Program-made: the position numbers and the translations under genes
Notes under the pieces: model-generated
Told to the model about the DNA's origin: nothing
Seen by the model: only the letters and a program-made list of their open reading frames with translations
Database searches by the model: none
IMG/VR virus record: IMGVR_UViG_3300037076_000241
Span: 1 to 20,758 of that record
DNA length: 20,758 nucleotides
Source of the DNA: a virus
Direction: 5' to 3' (one strand)
Shown: positions 8,121 through 14,400 of the stretch, piece by piece
How positions within the stretch are numbered: the first letter of the stretch is position 1
Layout: the number at the start of each line of letters is the position of its first letter

Positions 8121-8713
8121 CTAAGGAACAACTCATTGCATTTGAAGAAGATATAGCCCACTGCTTCAACACGAAGCAAATCCACGCCCCTATCCATCTT
8201 TACAATGGCAATGAAGACAAGATGATGGAGATTTTCCAGTCGGTGGACAAGAACGACTGGGTGTGCTGCACTTGGAGAAATCACTACCAATGCTTATTGA
8301 AGGGAGTCCCGCCAGAAGACCTCAAACGTCGCATTCTGAATGGGAAATCAATGGTCATGTGTATTCCCGAGCACAAAATCGTATGCAGTTCAATCGTAGG
8401 CGGCATTCCATCTATAGCCGTGGGCATTGCATGGGGTCTAAAACGGAATAAGCCCGAGGGACAAAAGCATTCCAATCGAGTATGGTGTTTTGTCGGAGAC
8501 ATGTCATCCCGCACGGGTGCTTTCCATGAAGCTTACAGCTACGCTCGTGGGCACTGTCTTCCGATTACATGGGTCATCGAGGACAATGGGCTGTCAGTAG
8601 AAACTCCAACCGATGTGGCGTGGGGAACCTACCCATCAACTCACATGATTCGATACAAATACAAAAACACCAAGTATCCTCATGCTGGTGCTGGCGTAAG
8701 AGTTCAATTCTAA
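8114..8713 (+). CDS. Thiamine-diphosphate enzyme, E1-alpha-like (PP domain) subunit, compact
   Basis: The 199-residue protein matches the E1-alpha subunit of 2-oxoacid dehydrogenases but is much shorter than the usual 320-400 residues. TWRNHYQCLLKG near 53-64 aligns with the E1-alpha RDH motif, and SSIVGGIPSIAVGIAWGLK with the IVG...GAGIA segment. The ThDP motif is GDM at 128-130 followed after 27 residues by N158, matching GDG-X(24-27)-N except that the third glycine is Met. E139-A140 in FHEAY aligns with the FEAY of the family. It pairs with the next gene, to which it is joined by TAATG. In a sugar operon a carboligase role, adding a two-carbon unit to a ketosugar, is more plausible than an oxidative dehydrogenase role. 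This resembles the proposal for the AviB1/AviB2 pair in avilamycin synthesis, and is inference. Confidence 0.82.
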   Translation: MVTKEQLIAFEEDIAHCFNTKQIHAPIHLYNGNEDKMMEIFQSVDKNDWVCCTWRNHYQCLLKGVPPEDLKRRILNGKSMVMCIPEHKIVCSSIVGGIPSIAVGIAWGLKRNKPEGQKHSNRVWCFVGDMSSRTGAFHEAYSYARGHCLPITWVIEDNGLSVETPTDVAWGTYPSTHMIRYKYKNTKYPHAGAGVRVQF

Positions 8714-9243
8714 TGAAATACTACGAAGAAATCAAGAAGGCGATGACGTTGCTCGCCAATCACCCTAAGACCATGTTCATAGGGCAAGCTGTCCGTTACC
8801 CCGGCACAGGAATGTATGACTCTCTCGCTCATCTTCCCGATGAAAAGAAATATGAGTTCCCCGTTACTGAAAACCTACAGATGGGAGTCTGCACTGGGCT
8901 TGCTATGTCAGGATGGATTCCAGTTGCCATCTATCCCCGATGGAACTTCCTTATCGTTGCCACCGACCAGATTGTGAACCATCTGGACAAGTATCCACTC
9001 ATGTCCAATGGAGAAGTCGTTCCAAAGGTCATTATCCGTGTAGCCATTGGAAGCGAACAGCCAGTGGACCCACAGGCACAACATAAAGGTGATTTCACAG
9101 ACGCATTCAAGTCCATGTGTCGAAGTATCCATATCGTTCGGCTTGACGAGCCAGAGCAAATTTGCCCCGCCTACGAGGATGCCTTAAAGAGTCATTTCAG
9201 CACCATTCTTGTAGAGAACGCTGACTTCTGCAAGACAAAATGA
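8713..9243 (+). CDS. Thiamine-diphosphate enzyme, E1-beta-like (PYR domain) subunit, compact
   Basis: The frame continues upstream to 8569, but ATG 8713, sharing a base with the preceding TAA, is the sensible start and gives 176 residues. The protein covers only the pyrimidine-binding domain. FPVTENLQMGVCTGLAMSGW near 49-68 aligns with E1-beta, placing E53 as the glutamate that activates the thiamine aminopyrimidine. PVAIYPRWNFL then ATDQIVNHLDKY follow the family pattern, and DPQAQHKG near 119-126 matches the PQHSQ active-site loop. The C-terminal transketolase-type domain found in standard E1-beta (about 325 residues) is absent. With the alpha subunit it should still form a ThDP site at the PP/PYR interface. 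The ATGA overlap with the next gene keeps the operon continuous. Confidence 0.82.
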   Translation: MKYYEEIKKAMTLLANHPKTMFIGQAVRYPGTGMYDSLAHLPDEKKYEFPVTENLQMGVCTGLAMSGWIPVAIYPRWNFLIVATDQIVNHLDKYPLMSNGEVVPKVIIRVAIGSEQPVDPQAQHKGDFTDAFKSMCRSIHIVRLDEPEQICPAYEDALKSHFSTILVENADFCKTK

Positions 9244-10103
9244 AAATCCTAATCACGGGCGGTCAAGGGTACATAGCACGAAACCTCGTGCCTCTCTTCG
9301 TCAATGCGGGATATACCGTAGATGCCCCATCACGTACAGAGATGGACTTGCTAAACCCCGAACGGGTGGAGGAATACCTCACCAACTCCAAGCCCGACGT
9401 TATCATCCATGCTGCTGTCAAAGGTGGAGACCGAGACCACAAGGATACTTGGGAAGACGTATTCGTCCCGAACATGAAGATGTTCGAGAATCTATATCTA
9501 TGCGCCATGAGGCCCGATTTTGAGTCCTGCAAGTTCATTGTCATAGGTTCGGGTGCTGAGTTTGACAGGAGATACCCAATTAACGGACGATTTGAGGAAA
9601 CGGCAAAGTATAGTTGGCCCGTTGACCCATATGGTCTATCCAAGAACCTCATTACTCGCCGATGCCACGAAGACCTCGACAACATATGGGTAGTGCGCCT
9701 CTTCGGATGCTTCAACTTCGACGAAGACCCTTCTCGCTTCATCAAGAATGGTATCCTTAACCTCAAGCGAGGACTACCAATCGAAATTCATCAAAACAAA
9801 AAGATGGACTACTTTTATCTTGATGACATATTCACGGTGATAGACTTCATCCTCAATCATCCAGAAAATATACCAAAAGACATCAACTTAGTCTATCCTG
9901 AGAAGAAGACTCTACTTGATATTGCGAGTCTGATTCATAAGCATATGAACGTATTCCACCCCACCATCAAATTGAATGAAATGGGTGAGGGCTACGACTA
10001 TACTGGGAGTGGATATTTCCTAGATAGAATGCGAAAAGTAGGCAATCTTCAATTGCTTGGCCTCGAAGAAGGCATCCGACGAACCGTGCTAAAACTCACA
10101 TGA
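9240..10103 (+). CDS. Extended SDR, GDP-fucose-synthase/RmlD-like sugar reductase-epimerase
   Basis: The 287-residue protein has an N-terminal Rossmann motif GGQGYIA (7-13, with Ala in the last Gly position). SRTEMDLLNPERVEEYL then PDVIIHAAVKGG at about 31-63 is the pattern seen in GDP-fucose synthase and RmlD-type reductases. Y131 and K135 (DPYGLSK) are the SDR catalytic pair, and VVRLFGCF then MDYFYLDDI follow as in the family. Such enzymes epimerise and/or reduce 4-keto-6-deoxy sugars using NADPH. It could make GDP-L-fucose for the GT10/GT11 domains, or reduce the product of the E1 and ThDP enzymes; the sequence does not decide. Both ends are ATGA overlaps, the downstream one with the HNH endonuclease. 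Confidence 0.82.
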   Translation: MKILITGGQGYIARNLVPLFVNAGYTVDAPSRTEMDLLNPERVEEYLTNSKPDVIIHAAVKGGDRDHKDTWEDVFVPNMKMFENLYLCAMRPDFESCKFIVIGSGAEFDRRYPINGRFEETAKYSWPVDPYGLSKNLITRRCHEDLDNIWVVRLFGCFNFDEDPSRFIKNGILNLKRGLPIEIHQNKKMDYFYLDDIFTVIDFILNHPENIPKDINLVYPEKKTLLDIASLIHKHMNVFHPTIKLNEMGEGYDYTGSGYFLDRMRKVGNLQLLGLEEGIRRTVLKLT

Positions 10104-10561
10104 AATGGTCAAAGCCATGCCCCGAATGTGGAAAAGAAATGGTTTATACAAACCAATCCAATCTCATTCAGTCTAAACGATTAGGGAAATCATGCAGAAG
10201 TTGCGGCCAAAAAATAAGACCCTACGAAAACCTCTTTCATTACCTTCTCCACAAATGCAAAAAGAAATCTCTTCACTGTGGAATTACGTATAACGATTTC
10301 GTCCGATTCACCAAAACTCCCACTTGCCACTATTGCCATAGCCCCGTGAAATGGCTGAAACATTCAACGTACATGGGAGGCGAATCCTTTTCGTATAATC
10401 TTGACCGAAAAGACAATTCAAAAGGTTACACCAAGTCAAATTGTTGCGTATGCTGCTCTATATGTAATGCAGTAAAGAGTGACCGATTCACTCATGAAGA
10501 AATGGTGAAACTAGGTCACACCATCCGAGCAATTCGAAAGGACAGAACATGCAGCCAATAA
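10100..10561 (+). CDS. HNH endonuclease with N-terminal zinc ribbon, probable free-standing homing endonuclease
   Basis: The 153-residue protein starts with a zinc-ribbon-like module (C7-x2-C10 ... C32-x2-C35). The HNH-type core follows: CHYC at 76-79, the central YNLDRKDNSKGYTKSN at 99-114, and CCSICN at 118-123. The LDR-DNSKGYTK-N pattern is the common phage HNH variant, with Asp-Arg in place of the Asp-His start of the classical motif. Free-standing HNH enzymes of phages cleave recipient genomes lacking the gene and so spread themselves and flanking DNA. The gene is visibly more A-rich than its neighbours. It nonetheless fits the operon exactly: ATGA overlap upstream, and a 13-nt overlap downstream with the Shine-Dalgarno sequence of the next gene inside it. 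Confidence 0.85.
   Translation: MKWSKPCPECGKEMVYTNQSNLIQSKRLGKSCRSCGQKIRPYENLFHYLLHKCKKKSLHCGITYNDFVRFTKTPTCHYCHSPVKWLKHSTYMGGESFSYNLDRKDNSKGYTKSNCCVCCSICNAVKSDRFTHEEMVKLGHTIRAIRKDRTCSQ
10537..10542 (+). promoter_or_regulatory. Ribosome binding site inside the HNH gene for the downstream glycosyltransferase
   Basis: AAAGGA lies six bases before ATG 10549, within the last codons of the HNH gene. It fixes the start of the GT2-like gene and means that gene can be translated from a site carried by the endonuclease reading frame. Confidence 0.65.
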
Positions 10562-11445
10562 GTTTTTGTATCAATACCGCAAAAAATGAGAAGGACTACA
10601 TCACACTTCTCTTGAATTCACTTCTCAATGGAATTGACGTTAATCTCCACGAGATTCTGATTTTTGTGGATTCGGATAACCAAGGCACCGCTAACATGTT
10701 GGTGGGTCTTAAAGCCAATTTCCCAAATCTGAGGGTCGTTCGGAATGACGGGCCTCCTGTAGGTTATGCTGGAAATATCAATTGGATGTTTAAGAATGCG
10801 AAACATGAAGTGGTTTCTTACCTCCAGTCTGATATGGTTATAAGTTTGAAATATGACGAAAAACTACTATGCCACGTCAAAGAAAACCGTATCCTATGTT
10901 CTACCCGTGTAGAACCCCCCCTCCATTGCCCAAACGATAACAATGTCACCTTTGTCCAACGCTTCGGATTCGACCCCGCAGAATTCAAGTATGAAGACTT
11001 CCTACGCTTCGCTGAGGCGAATAAGGACACCAACAAGCTGACAAACTACTTCTTCGCCCCGTTCACGCTGTACAGGCACCTGTGGAACGATATAGGGGGT
11101 CATGACGTAAGCTTCAAGAAATCCCGGGAAGACAGCGACATCGCCCTTCGATTCGCTCTTAAAGGAGTCGAGTTCAAACAGTGTTGGGATGCCATCGTGT
11201 ATCACTTCACCTGTACAAGCAGCCGTGGCATCGAGTGGTGGAAGCCAGAGAACCAAGAGCGGGACAAGAAACGCATGGAACTTGACCATGTTGAACTAGA
11301 CAGATTTGTAAAGAAATGGGGAACCTTCCTTCACCCTACATGCCCCGAAGAAGTCGAACCCCTTCTTAAACAACTCCCCAATCTACGTGACAAAATCGTA
11401 GTTACCAACCCGCCCATTGACGAGACGAAACTGACCATCCTGTAA
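10549..11445 (+). CDS. GT2-like (GT-A fold) glycosyltransferase
   Basis: The 298-residue protein opens with ISFCINTAKNEKDYITLLLN and continues with EILIFVDSDNQGTANML and a conserved-looking NDGPPVGYAGNINWM, which fits the nucleotide-binding half of family 2 glycosyltransferases. YLQSDMVIS at about 91-99 occupies the DxD position as QSD, so one acidic residue is lost. SREDSDIALRFALKG in the C-terminal half resembles the ED-x-D-L-R catalytic region. The start has a good Shine-Dalgarno sequence. No membrane helices are seen. It is the last gene of the continuous glycan operon; after it come 11 bases and a membrane-protein gene. Confidence 0.78.
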   Translation: MQPISFCINTAKNEKDYITLLLNSLLNGIDVNLHEILIFVDSDNQGTANMLVGLKANFPNLRVVRNDGPPVGYAGNINWMFKNAKHEVVSYLQSDMVISLKYDEKLLCHVKENRILCSTRVEPPLHCPNDNNVTFVQRFGFDPAEFKYEDFLRFAEANKDTNKLTNYFFAPFTLYRHLWNDIGGHDVSFKKSREDSDIALRFALKGVEFKQCWDAIVYHFTCTSSRGIEWWKPENQERDKKRMELDHVELDRFVKKWGTFLHPTCPEEVEPLLKQLPNLRDKIVVTNPPIDETKLTIL

Positions 11446-11456
11446 TAGTTATAGGT

Positions 11457-11783
11457 ATGGAAATCATATGTCTCATTGCCCTGATTCTTCTGATATGGTT
11501 CAGAACTGACGCTTGGTTGGAATACTGCCGACTTCTTCGTCTAAATGCTCTATCCTTCTACAAGGACTACGAAGACAAGAAGTATAATGACGCAACCCTC
11601 ACGTATCTGAACTATCTCCGACGTGACCACAACTGCTTCTTTGTACGATTGATAACCTGTCCGATTTGCTTGGCAGTCTGGTTATCCATTATACCCGCCG
11701 CACTGACCTCCATCTTCCTCTTTCCAGTATTCGTTATAGGAGGACTCCTACTATTCACTGCGATTAACCGCCTGTTGGGATAA
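11457..11783 (+). CDS. Small integral membrane protein with CPIC motif (DUF1360-like)
   Basis: The 108-residue protein has a hydrophobic N-terminus (residues about 3-15, IICLIALILLIWF), a charged middle (about 30-56), and two further hydrophobic segments (about 64-84 and 88-102). RLITCPICLAVWLS before the second segment resembles the CP-C-x-W motif of DUF1360-type small phage and bacterial membrane proteins; that match is from memory. Location should be the inner membrane of the infected cell. Function unknown. It lies 11 nt after the GT2-like gene and 4 nt before the next gene, so it may be co-transcribed with the glycan island. Confidence 0.65.
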   Translation: MEIICLIALILLIWFRTDAWLEYCRLLRLNALSFYKDYEDKKYNDATLTYLNYLRRDHNCFFVRLITCPICLAVWLSIIPAALTSIFLFPVFVIGGLLLFTAINRLLG

Positions 11784-11787
11784 TCAT

Positions 11788-12081
11788 ATGGATATTCGCA
11801 ATGCCACTCAGTTTGCTAACTTCGTCAGCAAGGGAAACTTGCAGAATTTAGACATGACATTCCAACAGGTTGTTTTTTGTATAAACAACTACAATGCGGC
11901 GTGTAACTGTTGGAAAGCGGAAGACAAAAAAAAATTGTACGACAACTGCACCGTGACGTATATGAATGCAGTTAAGAGTGTCGTCCCCAAGTTCAAGAAC
12001 GAGTTCCTATCCAAAACAGAAGAGCGGCAGATTCAATTCTATACCGACAACGGTGCCCTTATAGGGTTAGTGTGCCGATAA
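11788..12081 (+). CDS. Hypothetical protein (97 aa)
   Basis: I do not recognise this protein. It is soluble and starts MDIRNATQFANFV; three cysteines cluster in the middle (CINNYNAACNCW), followed by a lysine-rich stretch and an amphipathic helix-like segment. No strong Shine-Dalgarno sequence precedes ATG 11788. Its 3' end overlaps the convergent dNMP kinase gene by 23 nt, so the two transcripts are antisense at their ends. It is the last gene of the rightward block. Confidence 0.6.
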   Translation: MDIRNATQFANFVSKGNLQNLDMTFQQVVFCINNYNAACNCWKAEDKKKLYDNCTVTYMNAVKSVVPKFKNEFLSKTEERQIQFYTDNGALIGLVCR

Positions 12082-12760
12082 CAGGTTCGGGGTGCTTGAA
12101 GAATTTAGTTTCGTTAAGAGCAGATAGTACAACCCGTTGAAGGTCAACCTCTATGGAAGCATCGGCTGCGGATGGCTTTCCCTTTCCTTCCCACTCCGTC
12201 TTAACATCGGCCAGAGCCTCCACAAGCGGGTCTTGCTTGGCTTCTTCTTCGTTAGGAGCGGGGTCATAGACCTTAACCAAAACCTCATCACTTCCATCTT
12301 GACCACCCTTACGCCATTCACTCTTCCACTTCTTTAAGTGGATAACTTGCCCACCCCACTTCTCATGAACCCACTTTGCTTCATTAGGAAACCGAACATC
12401 GGATACGAGAACTATCATCCGGTCAGTTGATTCACCCGCTGCCGTACAATCGGCAATGAGGTCTTCAATCTGTCGGTCCACTTCATTTACCCAGTACATG
12501 CCGCCCTCACTCTCATATCGGCGCTGACACCCCCACCATACCATCAGAGGACGCATCTGGGTCTTCACTGCTGGGTCATCAGTCTTGACTGTGGCCTTGA
12601 ATTCATTGTTCTTCAACATGCCCGTAACTTCATCCTTGAGCATGTCAGCAAAAGCAACTCGGGTTGCCCTGTAGCCATTCTTTTGAAGGAGGGTCTTGGC
12701 GATATGAACAAACGTGTCTTTACCGCAACGTGCGAAACCTGCAATTCCAATAACTTTCAT
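12059..12760 (-). CDS. Deoxynucleoside monophosphate kinase (T4 gp1-like)
   Basis: The 233-residue protein starts MKVIGIAGFARCGKDTF, a P-loop (G8-x4-G13-K14-D15-T16) with the GKDT form typical of phage dNMP kinases. The LVSDVRFPNEAKWV segment in the middle is another marker of this family, in the Walker B/substrate region. The enzyme phosphorylates dNMPs to dNDPs to feed phage DNA synthesis; T4 gp1 accepts dTMP, dGMP and hydroxymethyl-dCMP. A charged stretch of about 40 residues (GGQDGSDEV through EEEAKQDP) may be a lid or insertion. It is the last gene of the leftward replication operon, joined by ATGA to the preceding gene, and its end overlaps the convergent gene. Confidence 0.87.
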   Translation of the reverse strand: MKVIGIAGFARCGKDTFVHIAKTLLQKNGYRATRVAFADMLKDEVTGMLKNNEFKATVKTDDPAVKTQMRPLMVWWGCQRRYESEGGMYWVNEVDRQIEDLIADCTAAGESTDRMIVLVSDVRFPNEAKWVHEKWGGQVIHLKKWKSEWRKGGQDGSDEVLVKVYDPAPNEEEAKQDPLVEALADVKTEWEGKGKPSAADASIEVDLQRVVLSALNETKFFKHPEPVIGTLTL

Positions 12761-13023
12761 TTATCCTTTATGGGTAAACCTTCTTGTTTCAATTTCTCTG
12801 CGAACATGTCCTCATACCGCTTACCGAACGCTTCCTCAAGAGCAATCTTGGCATTGGCAAGGGCTTGCTGTCTTACGGCCTTGGCATCGGCTATTGCTTC
12901 TGCCAAAAGTTTGGGACTAATCCCGGAACTATACGAGGCGGGAGGCGGGTTCTGTCTTTCTCGTAGAATGCGTTCGTCCCGTGCCCGCATCGCTTCCAAT
13001 AGTCTTTCGTCGTACGTCTTCAT
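12757..13023 (-). CDS. Hypothetical charged, helical protein (88 aa)
   Basis: The frame reaches upstream to 13065, but ATG 13023 is preferred because AAGGATAAGG lies just before it. The product begins MKTYDERLLEAMRARDERIL, has a proline-rich break (NPPPASYSSG), then an alanine-rich amphipathic helix (LLAEAIADAKAVRQQALANA). No family is recognised. The first 95 nt overlap the end of the preceding gene in another frame, and its stop overlaps the dNMP kinase ATG. The context suggests a replication accessory, which is weak inference. Confidence 0.6.
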   Translation of the reverse strand: MKTYDERLLEAMRARDERILRERQNPPPASYSSGISPKLLAEAIADAKAVRQQALANAKIALEEAFGKRYEDMFAEKLKQEGLPIKDK

Positions 13024-13453
13024 CCTTATCCTTATATTTGGCTTCCCACCTTGGCAATCCCTCAACAGGATGGCGAAGCTTTCCTATTGCCCACCACCAG
13101 CATCCATCCTCTCGCTCTACCATCAAGTAAGAATCTGCCGAATACCTATGAAATTGGGGAGCCTCTTTCCAGCTTTTCACCCATGAAATTTCCATCAACT
13201 CTTCCAATGTGTCGAAGCTGACGCACCGTGGGTCAAACCCATCCGCAAAATTAGGAATGTGTTCAACTATCCGATTCTTCTTTGTCTCGCCCTCGGGTTG
13301 AAAGTTTACACATTCTTTGTGATGGCCCTCGGCCTCTGGCTGATTACAACAACGAAACGTCGGAGGTCTTGGCTTAGATGCCTCGGCCTTAGCCGCTTTC
13401 ACTTTAGCCATTTGGGCTAAATACCACTCGGCTGTGTCTTGTTCATTCTTCAT
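12929..13453 (-). CDS. Hypothetical protein with Cys/His-rich segment (174 aa)
   Basis: ATG 13453 overlaps the end of the clamp-loader gene by 11 nt and is chosen over the GTG/ATG choices upstream, which would read through that gene. The N-terminus is a Lys/Ala-rich helix (MAKVKAAKAEAS). FRCCNQPEAEGHHKECVNF near 35-53 could bind zinc (CC, HH, C). The central part (EELMEISWVKSW, FHRYSADSYLMVEREDGCWW) looks like a compact folded domain of unknown type. The last 30 or so residues, rich in K, D, R and T, overlap the next gene and look less protein-like, so the overlap may be tolerated rather than functional. Function unknown. Confidence 0.62.
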   Translation of the reverse strand: MKNEQDTAEWYLAQMAKVKAAKAEASKPRPPTFRCCNQPEAEGHHKECVNFQPEGETKKNRIVEHIPNFADGFDPRCVSFDTLEELMEISWVKSWKEAPQFHRYSADSYLMVEREDGCWWWAIGKLRHPVEGLPRWEAKYKDKDEDVRRKTIGSDAGTGRTHSTRKTEPASRLV

Positions 13454-13964
13454 CTTTTGCCTTGTCATCAAAGACCTCTTCCATCTCTTTGTCATCCATT
13501 CCGAATGCCCGACAGATGGATACAAGTTCCCCCTGACCTTCTTCGGTCTTCAAAAGGATATTGGTGTAGTCGTTGGCCTCAAACTGTGATACTCCGAACC
13601 TCTTGGCTACGATTTGAAGGAGTTCCTTCTTATGCTTCATCTTGCGGGACTTAATCCACTTGTAAAAGCGAAAGTCCTGCGGCACAAGTGCCACAAGCAA
13701 TTGGTAGAACTGAGGGGAAGGAATCTTGTCGAATAGCTGATAGAGTTGCGCCATCTCTTCAACGATGGCGGCGTCCATTGACAGCGCACGAACAATCATG
13801 AAATGATTGAACGACTTGCGGTCATCCTCTGACAGGTTGTTATAGTAATTCGGGTCTTTGTCTTGCCGAATTGCTTTAACATGGTCAAACAGACTTTTGC
13901 GCTTCGGTAGCTGCTGCTCGCTCTTGCTGCTTTTCGATTTGACGGATGTCTTTCTTGGTGCCAT
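13443..13964 (-). CDS. 62-like: DNA polymerase clamp-loader small subunit (T4 gp62-like)
   Basis: ATG 13964 is preferred to a GTG at 13985, giving 173 residues. After a basic Ser/Lys-rich head comes KSLFDHVKAIRQDKDPNYYN, then SFNHFMIVRALSMDAAIVEE, then FYQLLVALVPQDFRFYKWIK. This is the F-D-V-AI ... N-F-NR-LSM ... Y-LL-P---F-KW-K pattern of gp62 proteins in T4-like phages and cyanophages. With gp44 (the ATPase) gp62 loads the gp45 sliding clamp onto primer-template DNA. The C-terminal helix-rich part (FGVSQFEANDYTNILL) fits the family. The gene sits in a leftward operon with dNMP kinase. Its start overlaps the end of the membrane-anchored gene by 80 nt. It is the strongest marker of a T4-type replication system here; gp44, gp45 and polymerase are not in the window. 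Confidence 0.8.
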   Translation of the reverse strand: MAPRKTSVKSKSSKSEQQLPKRKSLFDHVKAIRQDKDPNYYNNLSEDDRKSFNHFMIVRALSMDAAIVEEMAQLYQLFDKIPSPQFYQLLVALVPQDFRFYKWIKSRKMKHKKELLQIVAKRFGVSQFEANDYTNILLKTEEGQGELVSICRAFGMDDKEMEEVFDDKAKDEE

Positions 13965-14235
13965 AGAATGCTTTTTCCATATCACCCTGTAGGGTGTCTT
14001 GGTTTCCTCTTAAGGTCTCACACCATCCGACGATGACTGGTATGCGGTCATCAATCTTGTCAACTCGCTCATACAGAACCTTCAACTGGTCGTCAAGAGT
14101 TTTGAGAGGGGTATTGAACTCGGTTAAGGCGAGTTGTAGTGATTCAACCTTCTTGGTGAGGGCAACAATCATCTTGGCCAAGACTGCAATTGCAGCAATG
14201 GTAAGCAACAGTAGGATAGATAGTACGATAATCAT
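13885..14235 (-). CDS. Membrane-anchored coiled-coil protein (116 aa)
   Basis: The protein starts MIIVLSILLLLTIAAIAVLA, a single N-terminal transmembrane helix (about 2-28, followed by lysines, so the rest is probably cytoplasmic or, if a signal anchor, periplasmic). The remainder is an amphipathic coiled coil with regular Leu/Ile/Val spacing (LKTLDDQLKVLYERVDKIDD). It resembles small phage inner-membrane or spanin-like proteins only in layout; no lysis genes are nearby, so I do not call it a spanin. Its ATG overlaps the TGA of the preceding 51-residue gene. Its last 80 nt overlap the clamp-loader start. Confidence 0.65.
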   Translation of the reverse strand: MIIVLSILLLLTIAAIAVLAKMIVALTKKVESLQLALTEFNTPLKTLDDQLKVLYERVDKIDDRIPVIVGWCETLRGNQDTLQGDMEKAFYGTKKDIRQIEKQQERAAATEAQKSV

Positions 14236-14387
14236 GTGTTTGTCTGTGTTATGTCATCAGAGGCGGGCGCTCTCTCGTCCTCTTTGGACTGCTTCTTCGG
14301 CTTCTTCCACGGTTGATGGTCCTTATTGAACACCCGCCCGTGCGCCTTCGGACGGAACGGCTTATCTCTGCGGTACGTTTTGCCCAC
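14232..14387 (-). CDS. Small basic protein with GTG start (51 aa)
   Basis: This short gene is the first of the leftward operon. It starts at GTG 14387, seven bases after a perfect AAGGAG, and its TGA overlaps the ATG of the next gene (ATGA). The product begins MGKTYRRDKPFRPKAHGRVF and continues with a KKPKKQ cluster and an acidic-to-neutral tail. It is strongly basic and probably disordered or nucleic-acid binding. No family is recognised. The Shine-Dalgarno sequence, exact coupling and protein-like composition support it despite its length. Confidence 0.72.
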   Translation of the reverse strand: MGKTYRRDKPFRPKAHGRVFNKDHQPWKKPKKQSKEDERAPASDDITQTNT

Positions 14388-14394
14388 GTCTATT

Positions 14395-14400
14395 CTCCTT
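14395..14400 (-). promoter_or_regulatory. Shine-Dalgarno AAGGAG for the GTG-start small gene
   Basis: CTCCTT on the + strand reads AAGGAG on the - strand, seven bases from GTG 14387. It decides the start of a gene that an ATG-only or length-limited search would miss. Confidence 0.75.

Noticed and set aside
9263-9766. A 167-codon - strand frame inside the SDR gene.
   Set aside because: Shadow of a gene with clear Rossmann and YxxxK motifs, and no supporting signals of its own.
12050-12081. CCCTTATAGGG as a terminator hairpin at the convergent junction.
   Set aside because: The stem is only 4-5 bp, with a tiny loop and no following T-run on either strand.
12059-12760. The dNMP kinase near glycosyltransferases, taken as evidence of glycosylated hypermodified DNA.
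   Set aside because: dNMP kinases are common in T4-like phages. No base-modification synthase, hydroxymethylase or DNA glucosyltransferase is recognisable, and the kinase is in a separate opposite-strand operon.
12683-13186. A 167-codon + strand frame opposite the dNMP kinase and downstream genes.
   Set aside because: It spans the junctions of three coupled - strand genes, one with P-loop and DVRFPNE motifs, and its own sequence has no recognisable features.
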